Shown: positions 36,058 through 49,200 of the stretch, piece after piece | How the letters are laid out: each line of letters begins with the position of its first letter | Numbering within the stretch: the stretch's first letter is position 1 | Origin: Tribonema minus | Lineage: Eukaryota; Sar; Xanthophyceae; Tribonematales; Tribonemataceae | Reading direction: 5' to 3' | Assembly (NCBI GenBank): GCA_017506865.1 | Contig: JAFCMP010000046.1 | Span: 310,001 to 374,000, forward strand | Length of the DNA stretch: 64,000 nucleotides | Program-made: the position numbers and the translations under genes | Notes under the pieces: generated by a model | What the model saw: the letters and a program-made list of their open reading frames with translations, nothing else | Databases searched by the model: none | What the model was told of the DNA's origin: nothing

Positions 36058-38307
36058 TCATTTGGCCGCGCCAGCACTCTCCTGGTCCGCGTCTTCATCA
36101 TCGTAGAGCCCCTGAAGCAGCGTGCTGAGCTGGTACGTCAAGAAGCCCGCCAGCGCCGGTATGAGTTCCAACGACTCCTTGTTCTTGCCATACAAGAGCA
36201 CGAGCAGCACGACTAATGCCAGTCGTGCGGGACCGCCGCCGCCGCCCCCCCCTCCGCCCTCCCCACCGATGGACTCCACGAATCTGGGTGCAGTACGCGA
36301 TGAGACGGGGTCAGTGGGGTGGAGTGCGTAGGCTGCAGAGCGCGACAGCAAACGCAGCTGAAACCGATGTTGAGGTCATTGTAGTCTAGTGATGATCGCA
36401 TCATGAAAAGTGCGTTGCAAGTTCAACTGAAAACACGCAGCGCCAAGTGGCATATTTGCGTCGAAGTGCACTGCTATTGCTGGCCATGGACCCTCGGCTG
36501 CCGCTGGCGTATCATGAGCGAGAACTCAGACTACATCCACAGTAAAACAGTTGCACGTGAACTGTACGGCAGTACATAAAGCGCTGCACCAAACAAACTG
36601 ATACTGGAAGCGCATACGTGCAGATGTGTGCAGACTATAGCATGCGAGGATTGAGAAATTCTCAGTGAGACTGCATCGCACGCGGCGTTGTGATCGGCGC
36701 GCTGCAAAGACGCAAGGCCTGTCGCAAAGCGCAAAGCAAGCGCTCACGCTTACCTGCCCAGCAGCAGCAGGTACAGCGTCCCCAGCACGCTGCCCAGCCC
36801 ATAGCTGAGGGCAGCCTGCAGCGCAGCAGAACGAGCGAGAACTGCATCAGAGCAGGCGGCGCATTGTAAATGCAGTTTACCCAGCAGCACAGGCAGCGTG
36901 AATGTGTTTCAGCGCAGTGCAACTGCGCGCGACGCACCATGGAATCTGTACATCTGCGCACTTCAAGTGACTACTTCAAGCTCAGCCGCACACACATCGA
37001 CCAGCGTAGCGTCGTCACCCCTGTGCTGAGCCTCTGCATCAGCTACATTTTGCCCAATGTCTAGTCGTATCACGCTCACAGGAGCACTCGCCTTGTAGCC
37101 CACGAATGCCCACACGCCGCTCAGGCCCAGCGCGGAAAGAAAAGCATTGTCCAGCACCAGCCGGTACTTGGTGCGCTGATATTTGGCATCTTCCTGCGCC
37201 GCGACGCAGCCAGTGTGGTAAGGGGTTAGGGGTCAGAGTTGACGCGCATGACAGTCAGCATGGCAGTGAGCGAAGTGTGCGCACTGTGCCGACGTGTGCC
37301 GTGCGCTACTGTCGCGGCGCGGTGGTGACGATCAACCGGGCAGGGCGGAGGCAGCAGCTGCGTCTCTGACGCGCACTGCGGCATCGGCGCACGCACGCAT
37401 TCCGCAAGAGCGCACCGCACGTATACTTTCAAACTTGAAGTTGATGACTCGTGCGCATCGGCGCTCAGCTGCGGGTTTGCACTGGCAACCCGGTAAGGTG
37501 AAGCTCTGGCAACGACAACAACAACAGCGCTGTTACAGCGCCTTCAGCATGGGAGAGAATCGGTGACACCGCCTGCGCTGGCGCTGCGAGTACAGCGGCC
37601 AACAGCCGGTCTGCATGCGTACGCTGTGCTCTTGGCGTCTTGTGCTACCGTCAGAACAGTAAGGGTTGCACTGGACGGCCTGCACTAAGTCTGTTCCTGA
37701 CTGCAGCAGCGAGTTTTTTTTAGCGAGTCTACAAAGCGTCCAACCGCAAGCCACGGCTCAGCGATAGGCAGGCGGCGGTGCTCCGTCCGGATCGGGCACA
37801 CACTGCGCGCACTCTGATGCTGTGTAGAGGGAGATGCGTGATGGCAACGGTGACCGGATGGGGATGGGAGGGACGGAGGGGGGGGAGGGGTGGGGGCTCC
37901 AGAATCAATGACACGCGAACGCCACCTCGCCCTCATCCCGACCCTATTGGACTGGCGCGACCTCGCAGCGACTGCTGCCACCCAGCGAGCAGCCAGCTAC
38001 TTGAAGCATAGTGCCAGTACATGAGGTGAGGCTCATGATGCCCAAAAACGCTCGCCCTGACAGCACTAACCACCCTGACCCTGATCCAAACCCTAACCCT
38101 GAGCAGCGCCGCGCGTGTGCGCTGGCAGCGCCGGCGACCGCACATGTGAACACACCTGCGCTGCAGACGAAGTTGTATTTGGTTCAAGCGAAATCAATTT
38201 CTGTTGCTAGATTTGTTGCTCCTGGTCCTGAGGTTTCACAACAAACCCCAAATTCTGCACACAACCTTGGAGCCAAACAAAGTGAAAGTGACCAATAGAC
38301 TGTGGAG

Positions 38308-38340
<33 letters not shown>

Positions 38341-41271
38341 ATCGATTGCGGCTTTGCGCCTCACCTGCGCTCTGATGGCCTCGAGCGTCGGCGGCTTTAC
38401 GGCCTGCGCAAGCAGTGCGCAGCAGAACGCCGCAAACACATACAAGGGTGCGCTCAATGAGTATCAGTAACGCACAGCATGGTGCTGCGTCCGCGGTTTG
38501 TCGGAGCAGCACCAGGTTGAAGTTCAAAGAGATTGATAGAGCCGCAGACACCTGGACACCTGAAGCTACGTGGGTACTGTTTTGGGAATGTGAGCTATGC
38601 TCGGAACTGCGCGTCTGCCCGTTGTGCGTGATGGATGCTCGCGCGCCTGCCTTGAGCTGCGGTGCCTCCTGCGCTCTGTCGGAGCAGCGGTAACTTGAAG
38701 TTCAAAGTAATTGCGAAGTAATCAACGCGCAAGCAGGTGCCAGAACACCTGGGGCTACACGTGGGCACTTTCTTGGACGTGTGATCTACAGAAACTTTGA
38801 AGTACATAAACAGGCAAACGCTGCGCGTCCGTGTGTGGGCGCGTGTAGGCTGGAGCGCCGCCGCTGTTGTGCTGTTGTCATCAGCAGCTCAGCAGCTCAC
38901 ACGCTGTCCTTTCGGTCAGCGCAACATCTCCGTGATCTCAGCAGCTGCTTGCAGGTTTTCGACCTAGCATTGAAGTCATTCTCAGGTAAGGCAGCTGATC
39001 GTGCTTGTGTGAGAAATATTGTGCATGCAGACGACAGGCTGTCGCTTCCAACAAAGGCAGCGGCTCAGGCGGCAACAGGCTCTGGATCAATCCACCTTGT
39101 AATATTTTGCATCCATGTACTACAACTACGTGAGACTGCAAGTATATACATACATATGCAAGCAATGTCACACAGATCATCTGGTAGAAGATGCCAATTC
39201 AAATAAAAATTATTCAAATGCTACAATAACAAGAGTGCACTCATGCCACGCCACTGGTGTGCACTGGTGCTTGTGCCGCACCTGACGTTGCTGCGATGCT
39301 GCTCTGATGACAGGCTTAGCCTTGCTGCGCCCTCTATTTGCCTTTATGGCATCCATGGTGATGTCCTGCATCGGCAACACATGGGTACGTATGGGTATGA
39401 AGCAATACATGGGTATGTATGGGTACGAAGCATGGCAGTGCTCAGCTTCAACGAGCCGCAGTATATGACTCAGACTTGTAAGATTCTGTAGAGAATAATA
39501 TAAAATAAACCCGCTCTTGGTGCTTGGTGATGTGCGTGCGTTTAGAACAGTAATCAGTGGTGCGTATGCATGTCAACAAATGTTCTATTCACAGCTTCAT
39601 GCATCCCAGCACCTGGCTGCAATCAACACCAGTCGCCTGGGCATGAGCTCACGGGCCGACGTATGCACGCACCATCACTACCCCCCCCCCCCCCCCTCCC
39701 TGTACTTCATGGTTGATGTGAATGCGTCACAACAGACAAGGCTGGCCTGGTCATGAGTTCAGGGACTGTTGCAACAGACTCGCGCGCGTTCACTCCACTC
39801 CTGCCTTGACAGTTGATGCGTTCTTGATGCATACTAAATGCAGCCTGCGCTGCCACTGCGACAGCGTTGGATCGCTGTCGACGTCATGAAGGGGTGCGCT
39901 GCAGATTTAAACAGAAGGTTGATGAATCGTTGTAGATGCATCTGCTCATCATAGTGCAGAAGTAGAGCAACCATCGAGAAACTATGGTTGTGCAGAGAGA
40001 GTATGAAAGTGCTTGAGTGCGATTACGATCGCCACGAGAGAGACAATATTGCCATGCAGAAACAGAACTACGATTGCCCCCATAGAGAATATCAGTTTGC
40101 ACAGCAAGCACTGCGCCGACGTGATCTCGAAGTGAGGATTCCCAAGCGCTAACCCTAACCCTAAGCTTGAGCGGCACCTAGGTCTGCTGCTTGCTGCGCT
40201 TGTACTGTTTTGCCTCACGCGTATTTGAGGACTGAGCAAGGACAGAAGCGCGTGCTGACATGCTGACATCTAATCCCTTGTCACCTAGAGCTCAACGATC
40301 TTTTTGATTCGTTTTTCATCTAACATGACAAACCATGCACACATGTCCAATGATACCGACATGAACTATAACATTACCTGCTGCACTCCCCAGTGTGGTG
40401 GCGGCCATGTAACGGCGCAAACACATAAGACGCGGCTAGCATCTTGTGAAACAGCTGGACCAACAGCATGAGCATGCGTAATCACTGTAATCCCCTGCAG
40501 TGCACGCACAGTCGCCTGTACGATGCACAACACTCAGACGCAAGCCACTGCTGGCTTTTCATCGTGCCACTGAACTCACTCGCTGATGCTGGCATGCTCA
40601 TCATCGTTGCCGGTGCTTCCGCTGCGCAGACTCGAATGCTGTGCACGTTTACTCTCTGCCTTCATGCTATGCCACCGCATGCGCGGTGTGCTGCTCTGTG
40701 CCTGTGCCTGGCGTCGTGTAAGGAAAAAATCAGCTGATGCTCAATGCCTTTGACTGACGCTTGTGTTCTGCAACACCGGTCCGCAATTTCATGCGTTGCC
40801 GCACGTGCCTCAACTTCAACATAAACCACCATGGATGTACAGCGATAGTTGGTGCACCATTTGAAATGTGGCTCCGTAGCCGACTCGGTAACAAGGAAAC
40901 AAAGGTAATAAGCTAGTCCGCAGGAAGCACGCATTTACCTGGTAGCTCAGAAATTTGCTGGATACTTGATAGTTGGCCTGGCTGATGGCGCTCTGCACCT
41001 CACGCCGTATTTCCTGTTTGCTTTTATTGTCTAGGCCGCTGGCAGAGCCGCCGCTCTCCTTGTCACCCCCCCCACCAGCTTGCATGCGCAGCACGCGCCA
41101 ACTGCTGCTTCGCCATGTCCGACCGCATGACGTTTTCCAAGTGATGGTGCTTCCGCTGGCGGGTCTAAGGCTCACAGCGCACCTCGACGCAAGTGACAAG
41201 ACCAGCACAAACAGCGGCAGCGCCCGCCTGCACTGCCGTTGCCGCCGCATGTCTAGCTGCCTGCTGTTCAT
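36058..41271 (-). CDS. CGL160/ATP synthase protein I (UncI)-like plastid membrane protein, 6 exons
   Basis: Exons (minus): 41271-40939, 39365-39282, 38403-38365, 37193-37080, 36815-36754, 36283-36058; 285 residues, all phases join. The first exon starts MNSRQLDMRRQRQCRRALPL and continues FVLVLSLASRCAVSLRP, a signal peptide followed by a Ser/Arg-rich region, as for plastids with extra membranes. Residues ~160-275 hold four hydrophobic helices: VLDNAFLSALGLSGVWAFVG, ALSYGLGSVLGTLYLLLLGR, RLALVVLLVLLYG, and ELIPALAGFLTYQLSTLLQG. The last resembles the ELIPMLVGFFTYK segment of plant CGL160, which assists CF1Fo ATP synthase c-ring assembly in thylakoids. That role is inferred. The small exons 2 and 3 are the least certain parts. 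A Gly-rich loop sits between helices 2 and 3. Confidence 0.75.
38300..38342. repeat. (CTG)n/(CAG)n microsatellite
   Basis: About ten pure GCT units lie just downstream (transcript direction) of the exon-3 donor of the CGL160-like gene. Confidence 0.9.
38490..38790 (-). repeat. Two ~185-bp related units in CGL160-like intron 2
   Basis: Units near 38490-38590 and 38675-38785 share GTCGGAGCAGC, TTGAAGTTCAAAG, and ACACCTG...GCTACGTGGG-like blocks. They contain no exon sequence. Confidence 0.6.
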
Positions 41272-41431
41272 GTGATTTCTTCGAACTTCAAGTGTGCGAA
41301 CTTCAATTTGAAGTTGAACATGGGTTTTTCCGACAAACGACTGTTGTCTTCAAAAATGATTGAACTCGGCAGGCAAGAAAAAATACAAGCAGCTGTCAAG
41401 ATTTGATTGTGACACGAAACTTGTGTATATA

Positions 41432-41948
41432 TCAAAATGTGTCAGAGAGCCCCCTCAACCCGGGAGCGGGGGGCTCGTACCCAAACCTCCCCTTCTCATC
41501 GGCCTGGTACGTGGAACCATAAACCTCATTCTTAAATGGCTGACGGTCATCCGGCCTCCCCCCGCCCCCCCTTCGGAACCGCCCCCGCCGCCGGCGCAGC
41601 GCGCCCCCCTCACCGCCCCCCTCCCCGCGATCCAACGGCCCCATTTCATCGTCGAGCTCAAAATCGTCGGCGCTTATCAGCGCCTCAGCCTCCTCTTCAA
41701 TGTCATACGGCTCATCGTCATCAGCGCCTTCGCTACCATCGCGACCTGTAACATCATCACCGTCCTGCGTCGCGGCGCGGCGCGCGCGCTTTCCGCGTCG
41801 CCCCGGCGGCGGCGGCGGCGACTCCAGGCCGGCGTACACGGCATCTCGCAGCGTTTTCACGGCGACTACTTCCATGTCTGCGGGCAGCTGCGCGCCCGGC
41901 AGCGCGGCGCCCTTGTTTGGCTGTCCCGCAGTTGTGGACCTGTCGATT
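41432..41948 (-). CDS. Terminal exon of an unidentified gene (partial)
   Basis: An open frame on the minus strand ends at a stop at 41432. It probably begins at an acceptor (CGACAG|G) near 41948. It encodes GAQLPADMEVVAVKTLRDAV, a proline run, a basic patch (GRRGKRARR), an acidic block (DDDEPYDIEEEAEALISADD) and a C-terminal FKNEVYGSTYQADEKGRFGY segment that looks conserved. Codon-like composition and charge clustering favour real coding sequence over its antisense frames. I do not recognise the family. Upstream exons are not identified; the gene would have to start before the RadA stop at 42911 or within this exon. Confidence 0.45.
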
Positions 41949-42910
41949 TTGTGGAGGTGATGGCGGCGAGGAGCACGGCGCAAGAGAGCGACGTCGCAAG
42001 AGAGCGACGTCAGCGCAGCACAGCTCATGTGGGTCACATGGCTGAGCGGCGGCAGCGCAGTGTGCGTGTTGATGTGCGCAGGTGATCATGGCGCAGCGCA
42101 GCGACACGAGCGCAGCACGCGCACGCGTGGGTCAGATGGCGGAGCGGCGGCACCACAGTGCGCGCGGTAACGGTGGCGTGCGTATGCGCTGACACGAAAG
42201 TGTACAATTATTAATTTTACTTTTTAGAAGTCCTGTTACCGGGGCCTGCGGCGCTCCGGACGGCGAGCGCGCAGCACGCGTGTACGTGGCTGAGCGGTGC
42301 TGCTGCGCGCGACGACTGGCGGGCGCTGAGGCATCGCAGGCAGTGGCTAGCGCTGACACGGGGGCATGCGTGCGGACGCTGCGCAGCAGTGCTTCGCGTG
42401 CAGAGCGCAAGTGCAATGGAGGCACTGTGCGGAGTTGGCAATTTGCACTTCTCTGCCGCCGTGAACGTTGATAGAAGTATGACTTGCAGTCCCCTTTCAT
42501 CCTTTCGCTGTGACAGCATCCGCAGGCTCACAACTCGCTACAGGTTCCTTGTATAGGCTGCCCGCAACAAACAGCGATGTGGGTGAGTGCCGTGTTAGCG
42601 ACAGGGCTCAGCAGCGAGTGCAAACTTACAGCATTGAGATTCCATGTGAGAATGATACGGGGGTGCCAGGGCGCACAACATTGTCTCTGGCAGCAGTTGA
42701 CGTCCTCAAGGCTGCAGCTCGCACAGCAAGCTTAAACCGCCCACATGGAAATCACACAGGCGCAATACGATGTCCACGACACTGCCAACACTTAGCATAA
42801 CCTCCCTCAGTGCAACCTATGATGCCACGGGCCTCTTGAAGCGTAGGTAATGTAAACATTGATGGGCAGCCCTACTGGCTCCCGCCGAGCTACGCAACTG
42901 AAGAAACGAC
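41949..42910. other. Stretch without a supported gene
   Basis: It contains imperfect tandem blocks (GGCGGAGCGGCGGC-like near 42040 and 42140; a doubled GAGAGCGACGTC near 41987-42010). First exons of the 41432 gene may lie here but cannot be placed. Confidence 0.35.
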
Positions 42911-45049
42911 CTACAGCGTAGCGATGAGTGGAGCTGTCCATGCCGTATTATGCGACGCGTCGTTACGCTGCGCATCCGCAAGACATCGGCCGATAGCGAG
43001 GTCCCTCGCCCTGGCGCGCACGGGCGCCGGCGGCGACACTCCCACGGAGCCGCGCTGCTCGGGCGAGCTGCGGGGCATACACTATGACCAGTGCTGGTCG
43101 CCCCCACGCTGCGCATGGGGCATCATGCCTTTCAACTTCAAACCGCGTCCGCATCATTTCTGTTTTCATTTCGTACTTTGCAGCAGCCTTTCCTCTTCGC
43201 GTGCATGCGTGCGCATCCAAGTCATTTTCTGTTCTCATCTTGTACTTTGAAGCAGCCTTACTGTCTGCGGCTGCGTACGCACCTGCTCCCAGCGCCGCGC
43301 CCCGAGGGCACGACGACGCGCTTGAAGCCCACGTGATTGATGTCCAAGCCCATACTTCTGTTTGTACTATTACTTCAATAATAGAGGCCTTCCTTGTTTG
43401 CGGCTGCATGTACGCACCTGCTGCCGGCGCCGCGCCCCGCGGGCACGACGATGCGCTTGAAGACCAAATGATTGATACCAAAGCCTATACTTTGTACTTC
43501 AGTAGCGGCCTTCCTTATTTCTAAGTCATTTGCGACTGTGACGCACCTGCTGCCTGCACCGCGCCCTGCGGGCACGACGACGCGCTTGAAGCCGTACTTG
43601 CCCGCCTCTGCGATGCGCCGCTGGAGCTGCTGCACCATGCGCAGCTCGCCCTGGCGGGCGCGGCGTCGTGGCACGGAGGCAAAGGTAGGTAAGTATGGCG
43701 TGTTGACTCAATAATGGTTCGAAATATGCCATGTTCTTGTTTATTTCATTCTTGCTTAGGGCGCAAAGAAGCCCAGATGGTGGACTGGATGTTCAACTCG
43801 CAACCAGAATCTATCTGTTGTGATATGAACGCCTATGCCACTTATTTTTTTCTGCTGACCGAGCAGGTGCACATAATTTGTACACAGGGCTCGATGCAGC
43901 AGCCGACCGGGGAGAGTTGGGATGTATTGTGAGACTGCGCGCTGGCTTTCAGAGCATGCACTGGCGCGCGCTTGTGCAACATGTGGATTTGATGCAGGGT
44001 CATGCGCGTGGCACAGTGTGCCAGGGCGCAAGCGGTGCGAACAGTGCTGGAGCAAGCTGCGTTTTGAACGGCAGGGAAAACATGCACAGACAGATGAAGG
44101 AAGCTAATAGACGCTGAGCACTGTTGGGTGCTAGTTCAACTAGCGCTGCGAGGCCTGCACGGACGCACAGGACGCGTGCTGAACAGCGCGCAAACCATCA
44201 TATCAGGCAACACACTGTGGTACTTCAGGCAACACACCATGGAAGTACAAGGCTTGTCAAGTTCATCAAACATGAAAAGTGTGCATCTAGGCTACAGTGT
44301 ACTTCTTCGGGAATACTTGAGGTACTTAAAGTGATGTTCTGCATTTGTTTGCTGCAGCATGCACTTGAAATTTATTGGATTGCGTCTGATACAGCAAGGA
44401 GGTACGTATAGCAGTGAAGTGCTTACCCCTAGCCCGATCTCGCCTATGAACACCGTGTCGCGCCGCGCCGGTATGCCGGTGAGGCTGCTGACCACCGCCA
44501 CCGCTATTGCCAGGTCGGATGCCGTTTCCTGCAACAGCAGAGAAAGGGAGCAGCGTGTATGGTCAAGACGCACAAGTGTTGCGTAACAACACAACCCCCA
44601 GTATACAGAAGTATGTGTGCATGCGCACAAGGACTCGTGCAGCTTGCATTTGGCTGAGTGAGTACCATGGCGTTGACTGAAATACGTCGAGCGGACGTTG
44701 GCGCAGTGAACCAAATTGCCGTCCTCAGCAAATAGCGCAATGCGGTTGCAGGCATGTACATGAGGGTTGCGCCGAGCAATGCTCAAGTTATATTCAATTC
44801 ACACGGCAGCGACGCTGGAGAGCCGGGGCGTTAGGCACTGCTGTGACGCTGCTGCGCCTCGCTCGCCTTGTGAATGCATGACGCTATCCTCGTTCACTTC
44901 ACCACCAGCAGCATGGCCAAGAGCAGCAGGACAATGGTCACACCTCTACAGCAATGAGCACTTGCGGCGGCGGTGACGCGCCTGCAGCAACGCGGAAGAG
45001 CATGCCCACGACCGGATGCACAAACTACCGCAGCAGGCGCACAGCTGGC

Positions 45050-45086
<37 letters not shown>

Positions 45087-46244
45087 TGCGGCAGCAGCGC
45101 AGCACGCACCGTTCCTCGTTGTGTCAACCCTCATAGCTTGAGCCAGGGTGACCGTGGAGGCCTCGGCTTAGCGTCAACAGCATATAAAACTTCAAGCGCG
45201 CAACTTCAAGTGCTCACCTGCAGCCGCAGGCCGCCGACCACGTTGACGTAGACCTCGCGCGACGACGTGGGGTAGCGCAGGCGCCGCTGCAGCACCGCCA
45301 GCAGCAGCTGCAGGCGCTGCTGGCCGACGCCCTCGGCGGCGCGCCGCGGCGCCACCATGCGCGACGGCGTCACCAGCGCCTGCAATACCATAAGCGTGAC
45401 CGAGAGTGGGAAGGAGTCAGTTGAGACAGTCGTGGTGCAAGCTCAACGTCATGTACAATGTATGGCGAAACAGCATCATTCGAAATGGCGGCGCCGCCAT
45501 TTGAGGTGACCCCGGGGGGGGGGGGGCTTGCGTCAGTTGAGGCGCAAGCTCAACGTGATGTGTGAGTCAGGTGCTGAAATAGGATCATGGCGTGTGGCGG
45601 CGCCACCATGCGCGACGGCGTCACCAGCGCCTGCAGTATTGCAAAGGTGACCGAGAGGGTGGGTGGGTCAGTGGTGGAAACCACGCTCAACATCATGTCT
45701 TTAAACTTGAACAAGGTTCTGAACTAACATCATTGCGCCGTCATGCACGGTGGCGCCAACATGCGCGATGGCGTCACCAGCGCCTGCGATATTGCAAAGG
45801 TGACTGAGAGGGGGGGGGGGGGGGGGGCTGGCGTCAGTTGTGTGAGGCGCACGCTCACATTCTCGTCTGAACCATGTGCCAAAATAGCAAGATTGGGCGT
45901 CGCAAGCCGCCATGCGCGAAGGCGTCACCAGCGCCTGCAATATCATCAAGGTGACCAGGGGGGGGGGGGACGAGGGGCCTGCGTCAGTCGAGGCGCACGC
46001 CTGACATCGTCTCTGATCTACAAGGCAAAATGGCATGAGCAGACAACTGCACCTCCTCCGCAACGTTCGAATGAGGCGGGCGAATGTGCTGATCCATGCA
46101 CCGACCCCACTGCTCAGTAGCAGCGGAGCTCGCTAGCTACCACTCCTTCAAGTCAGACAAAAATACACACGCGGATGTACTTCTCTATGTGTGTAAGAAA
46201 CACGCCAACAAGGTCATCTGCGCGTCGATGTCAGCATCAACGCT

Positions 46245-46291
<47 letters not shown>

Positions 46292-49200
46292 CTCGCCTGC
46301 ACTTCGCACAGCAGCGGCCGCGTCCCCTCCATGGCGACTAGCACCGCGGTGCCATCAGGGGCCTGTCCCCCCCCCTCCCCGTCCTCGTCGTCATCGCCGA
46401 GCGCTGTGGATGTGAAGAGTAGTGACGGGTTTGCCACCTCCTGCAGGCCCAAGGATGTCATCTCGAATACGCCGATTTCGTGGCAGGAGCCGAACCGGTT
46501 CTGCAGGTGGTGGGAGGGTGGGTTGTGTGGGGGGATGGGGGGAGGGTTGAGAGTTGAGCGCTTAAAGCCATGTTCGAGGGCATATAGTGAGCACATGCCC
46601 TCTTGCATGAGCTTTGAGTACATGCTATGTGGTTGAGGAGGTGCGCACACATGCACAAAGATTGTGCATTACAGAACCTCGTTCCTGGTGCAGGATGGGC
46701 CAGACCGTGCACATGCAGTACTGTAATTTGTAAAAGATGTGACAGCGTCTGTTGCAGCCGCATGATGTATGCACGAATGCATGTGCCAAGCCCGGTGAGC
46801 GTTGCAGACACTGCGCATACATGAACACACAACACAGACACCCGCAGAAGCACCTGACTTCACAGCGTCCCTCCATCTGGATGAAGTGAGCATACATCTT
46901 CCTCTCAGGCTCAGGTACACACACAAATTAACGCAGATCGTAGCAGTTTGCTCACCTTGACACTTCGAAGCAGGCGGTAGGCGTTCAGGGGGTCGCCCTC
47001 CAGGTACAGCACCGTGTCAACCTGCCCAGGCGACGATCACAAGGGAGCGGAAAGAGCGCAGCGCGCGCAATGACCGTGAGCAGCTGCGGCAGGCGCTTGT
47101 GAACGGCGCGGACACCGTTCGCAGTGCCAGGCACGCCGTTCGCGGTGTTTGCACGCATCGCCAGATGCCTTTTGCAACGGACGGCACCCCTACTTGTTGA
47201 GGGGCGGGCCTGCCGACTTGGCCCGTCAGTGATGGTGACGCCCGGGGTGCGGCCGCCGGTGACGCTCCTGCAGCGGCAGTGGCATCAAGGCCACCGTTGG
47301 GACAGTGGCTAACCCTAGCCCTAACCCTAACCCTAACCCTAAGGCCACCGTGGCAGAGTGCCGCTGGTGCGATCTGACACGAGCGCTGTCGTGGGCTATG
47401 ACTGTCCGTGGGAGTCTTGGAGCCCATGGCGGAAGCTCGTGCGTGACGTCAAAGTTGAACTTAATCTCGCAGGCATGCAGCGGAGCATGCAACCGCTCAC
47501 TCTGCTCTCGTGGCGGCACCGCGCAATTGCAACCAAATCGAGCAATAGGGCACAATTGGCGCCGCCAGTACCAAGCACTTTACCTGTCTACACAAAGTAC
47601 ATGCGTGAATGCACTCTGAGAGCAAGCATGAGCGCGGAGGCTCAGGCACGTGATGTTGAACTTGCATGCAGGTGAATTTGCCGGCACGCCGTCAAGTAAT
47701 ACGACCGCTTACTCTGCGCGCAGATGCACTGCACAATGGCACGCAAAGCGCATGAAAGGCGACGGCGTAGGCCACTTGCATCTGCTTACTGCGCGTCTGC
47801 TGTTCAAAAGCAAACCCTGTGCTCAATGAGACATCTGAAGTGGTGTAAGTCAAGAGCTGCTGCGCGATCACTTGGGGCTTGGTGCGCGGCACCTCAAGTT
47901 GGCAGCGTGCTCCACACCGATCACTGGCGCTGGCTGCAGAGACAACGGAGCTCTGCACCCTGCTTTGCTGTCATACTTCGAAGTACGTACGTAGCTACGT
48001 CAAAATAGAAGTACATCATCATGCAATCAAGTGCGCTGCCTAGCAGCTGTGACAACAAGGTGAACGGCGGCGAGGGAACACCAGCGCGCTCAAACAACGC
48101 CAGCGCGCCTGCGAGTACCCCTTCAGTTAGCTGCGCCGCCCAAAAGCTGCAACAATGAGGTGATCGGGCAAGGGGGAGGGGGGGGGTGGAGCAGCAGCGC
48201 TCAGAAGAGTGCCAAGCGCGCGGGTGACGCACCATGTGCTCCACGGTGCGCGGCCCCGCTATGTCGCCGCTCTTGGTGACGTGGCCGATGATCACCACGG
48301 CAATGTCGGTCGACTTGGCCAGGCGTAGCAGGCACGACGCCGTGTCGCGCACCTGAGAGAAGAGCGCGCACGAGGCGACGCGACATGAAATGGATATCAT
48401 TATGGTGGCACTGTTTGACTCGTGGCCATTGCCGCAGCAGCGGCGACCACGGTCATTGGTGGAAGGCACATGTGGCTGACCACGCTGCGTGCAGTGCGAC
48501 GCACGGGCGCCCTCTGCCCGTCTGATTGTGCGATCAGTTGCCAAGAACAGGTACGTAGGTATAGTCTAGTGTGTGTACACGTCACATGCCTACCTACCTG
48601 ACTGCACCATGTGCGCACAGGGCGACACGCCTTGGGGAAAGAGCTGGTACAACTCTGCGCGGCAGCTGCTGTGATCCCGAACAGCGATCTGTAGTGTGAA
48701 CAGTCCCGAACCCTTGCCCGTGCGCCAGGAATGCTCCGCCTTGCTACAGGCTGCAACAGGCTTTGCAGGGACGTGCCACGAGACACTTGTACCATCATGT
48801 GACATGTGCCGCCGATGGAGCAAGCGAACGACGCGCACAAGGGCAGCGAATGCATGTGTTGTTGCGGCACCTGCCCTGCGCCGCCGCGTTCGACGCGCGG
48901 CATGCGCGCACCGGACGTTGAGCACTGCTGCGCGTCCTGTACCCGTTGGGTGCTGACGCGCTTCCAGTGGGTGTTTGCCCAAATCTCCCTGCGTCCGTGC
49001 GGAACGTACCGCGTGACCTCAACGGCACGCGCAGCGCACACGGTGGCGTACGCACTGGCGCCCTCCGCCCACATGATTGTGTACCAAACTGCGACCATAG
49101 CCATGTAGGTACAGCGTATGCGCATGCCATTTACCTACCTACCTGACAGGAAATGTACCGCGCACCTCAACGGCGCGTGCAGTGCGATGTACGGGCGCCC

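Noticed and set aside
45355-45990. Regularly spaced repeats resembling a CRISPR array
   Set aside because: Units are ~150 bp, contain exon-border sequence, and the host is a eukaryote.
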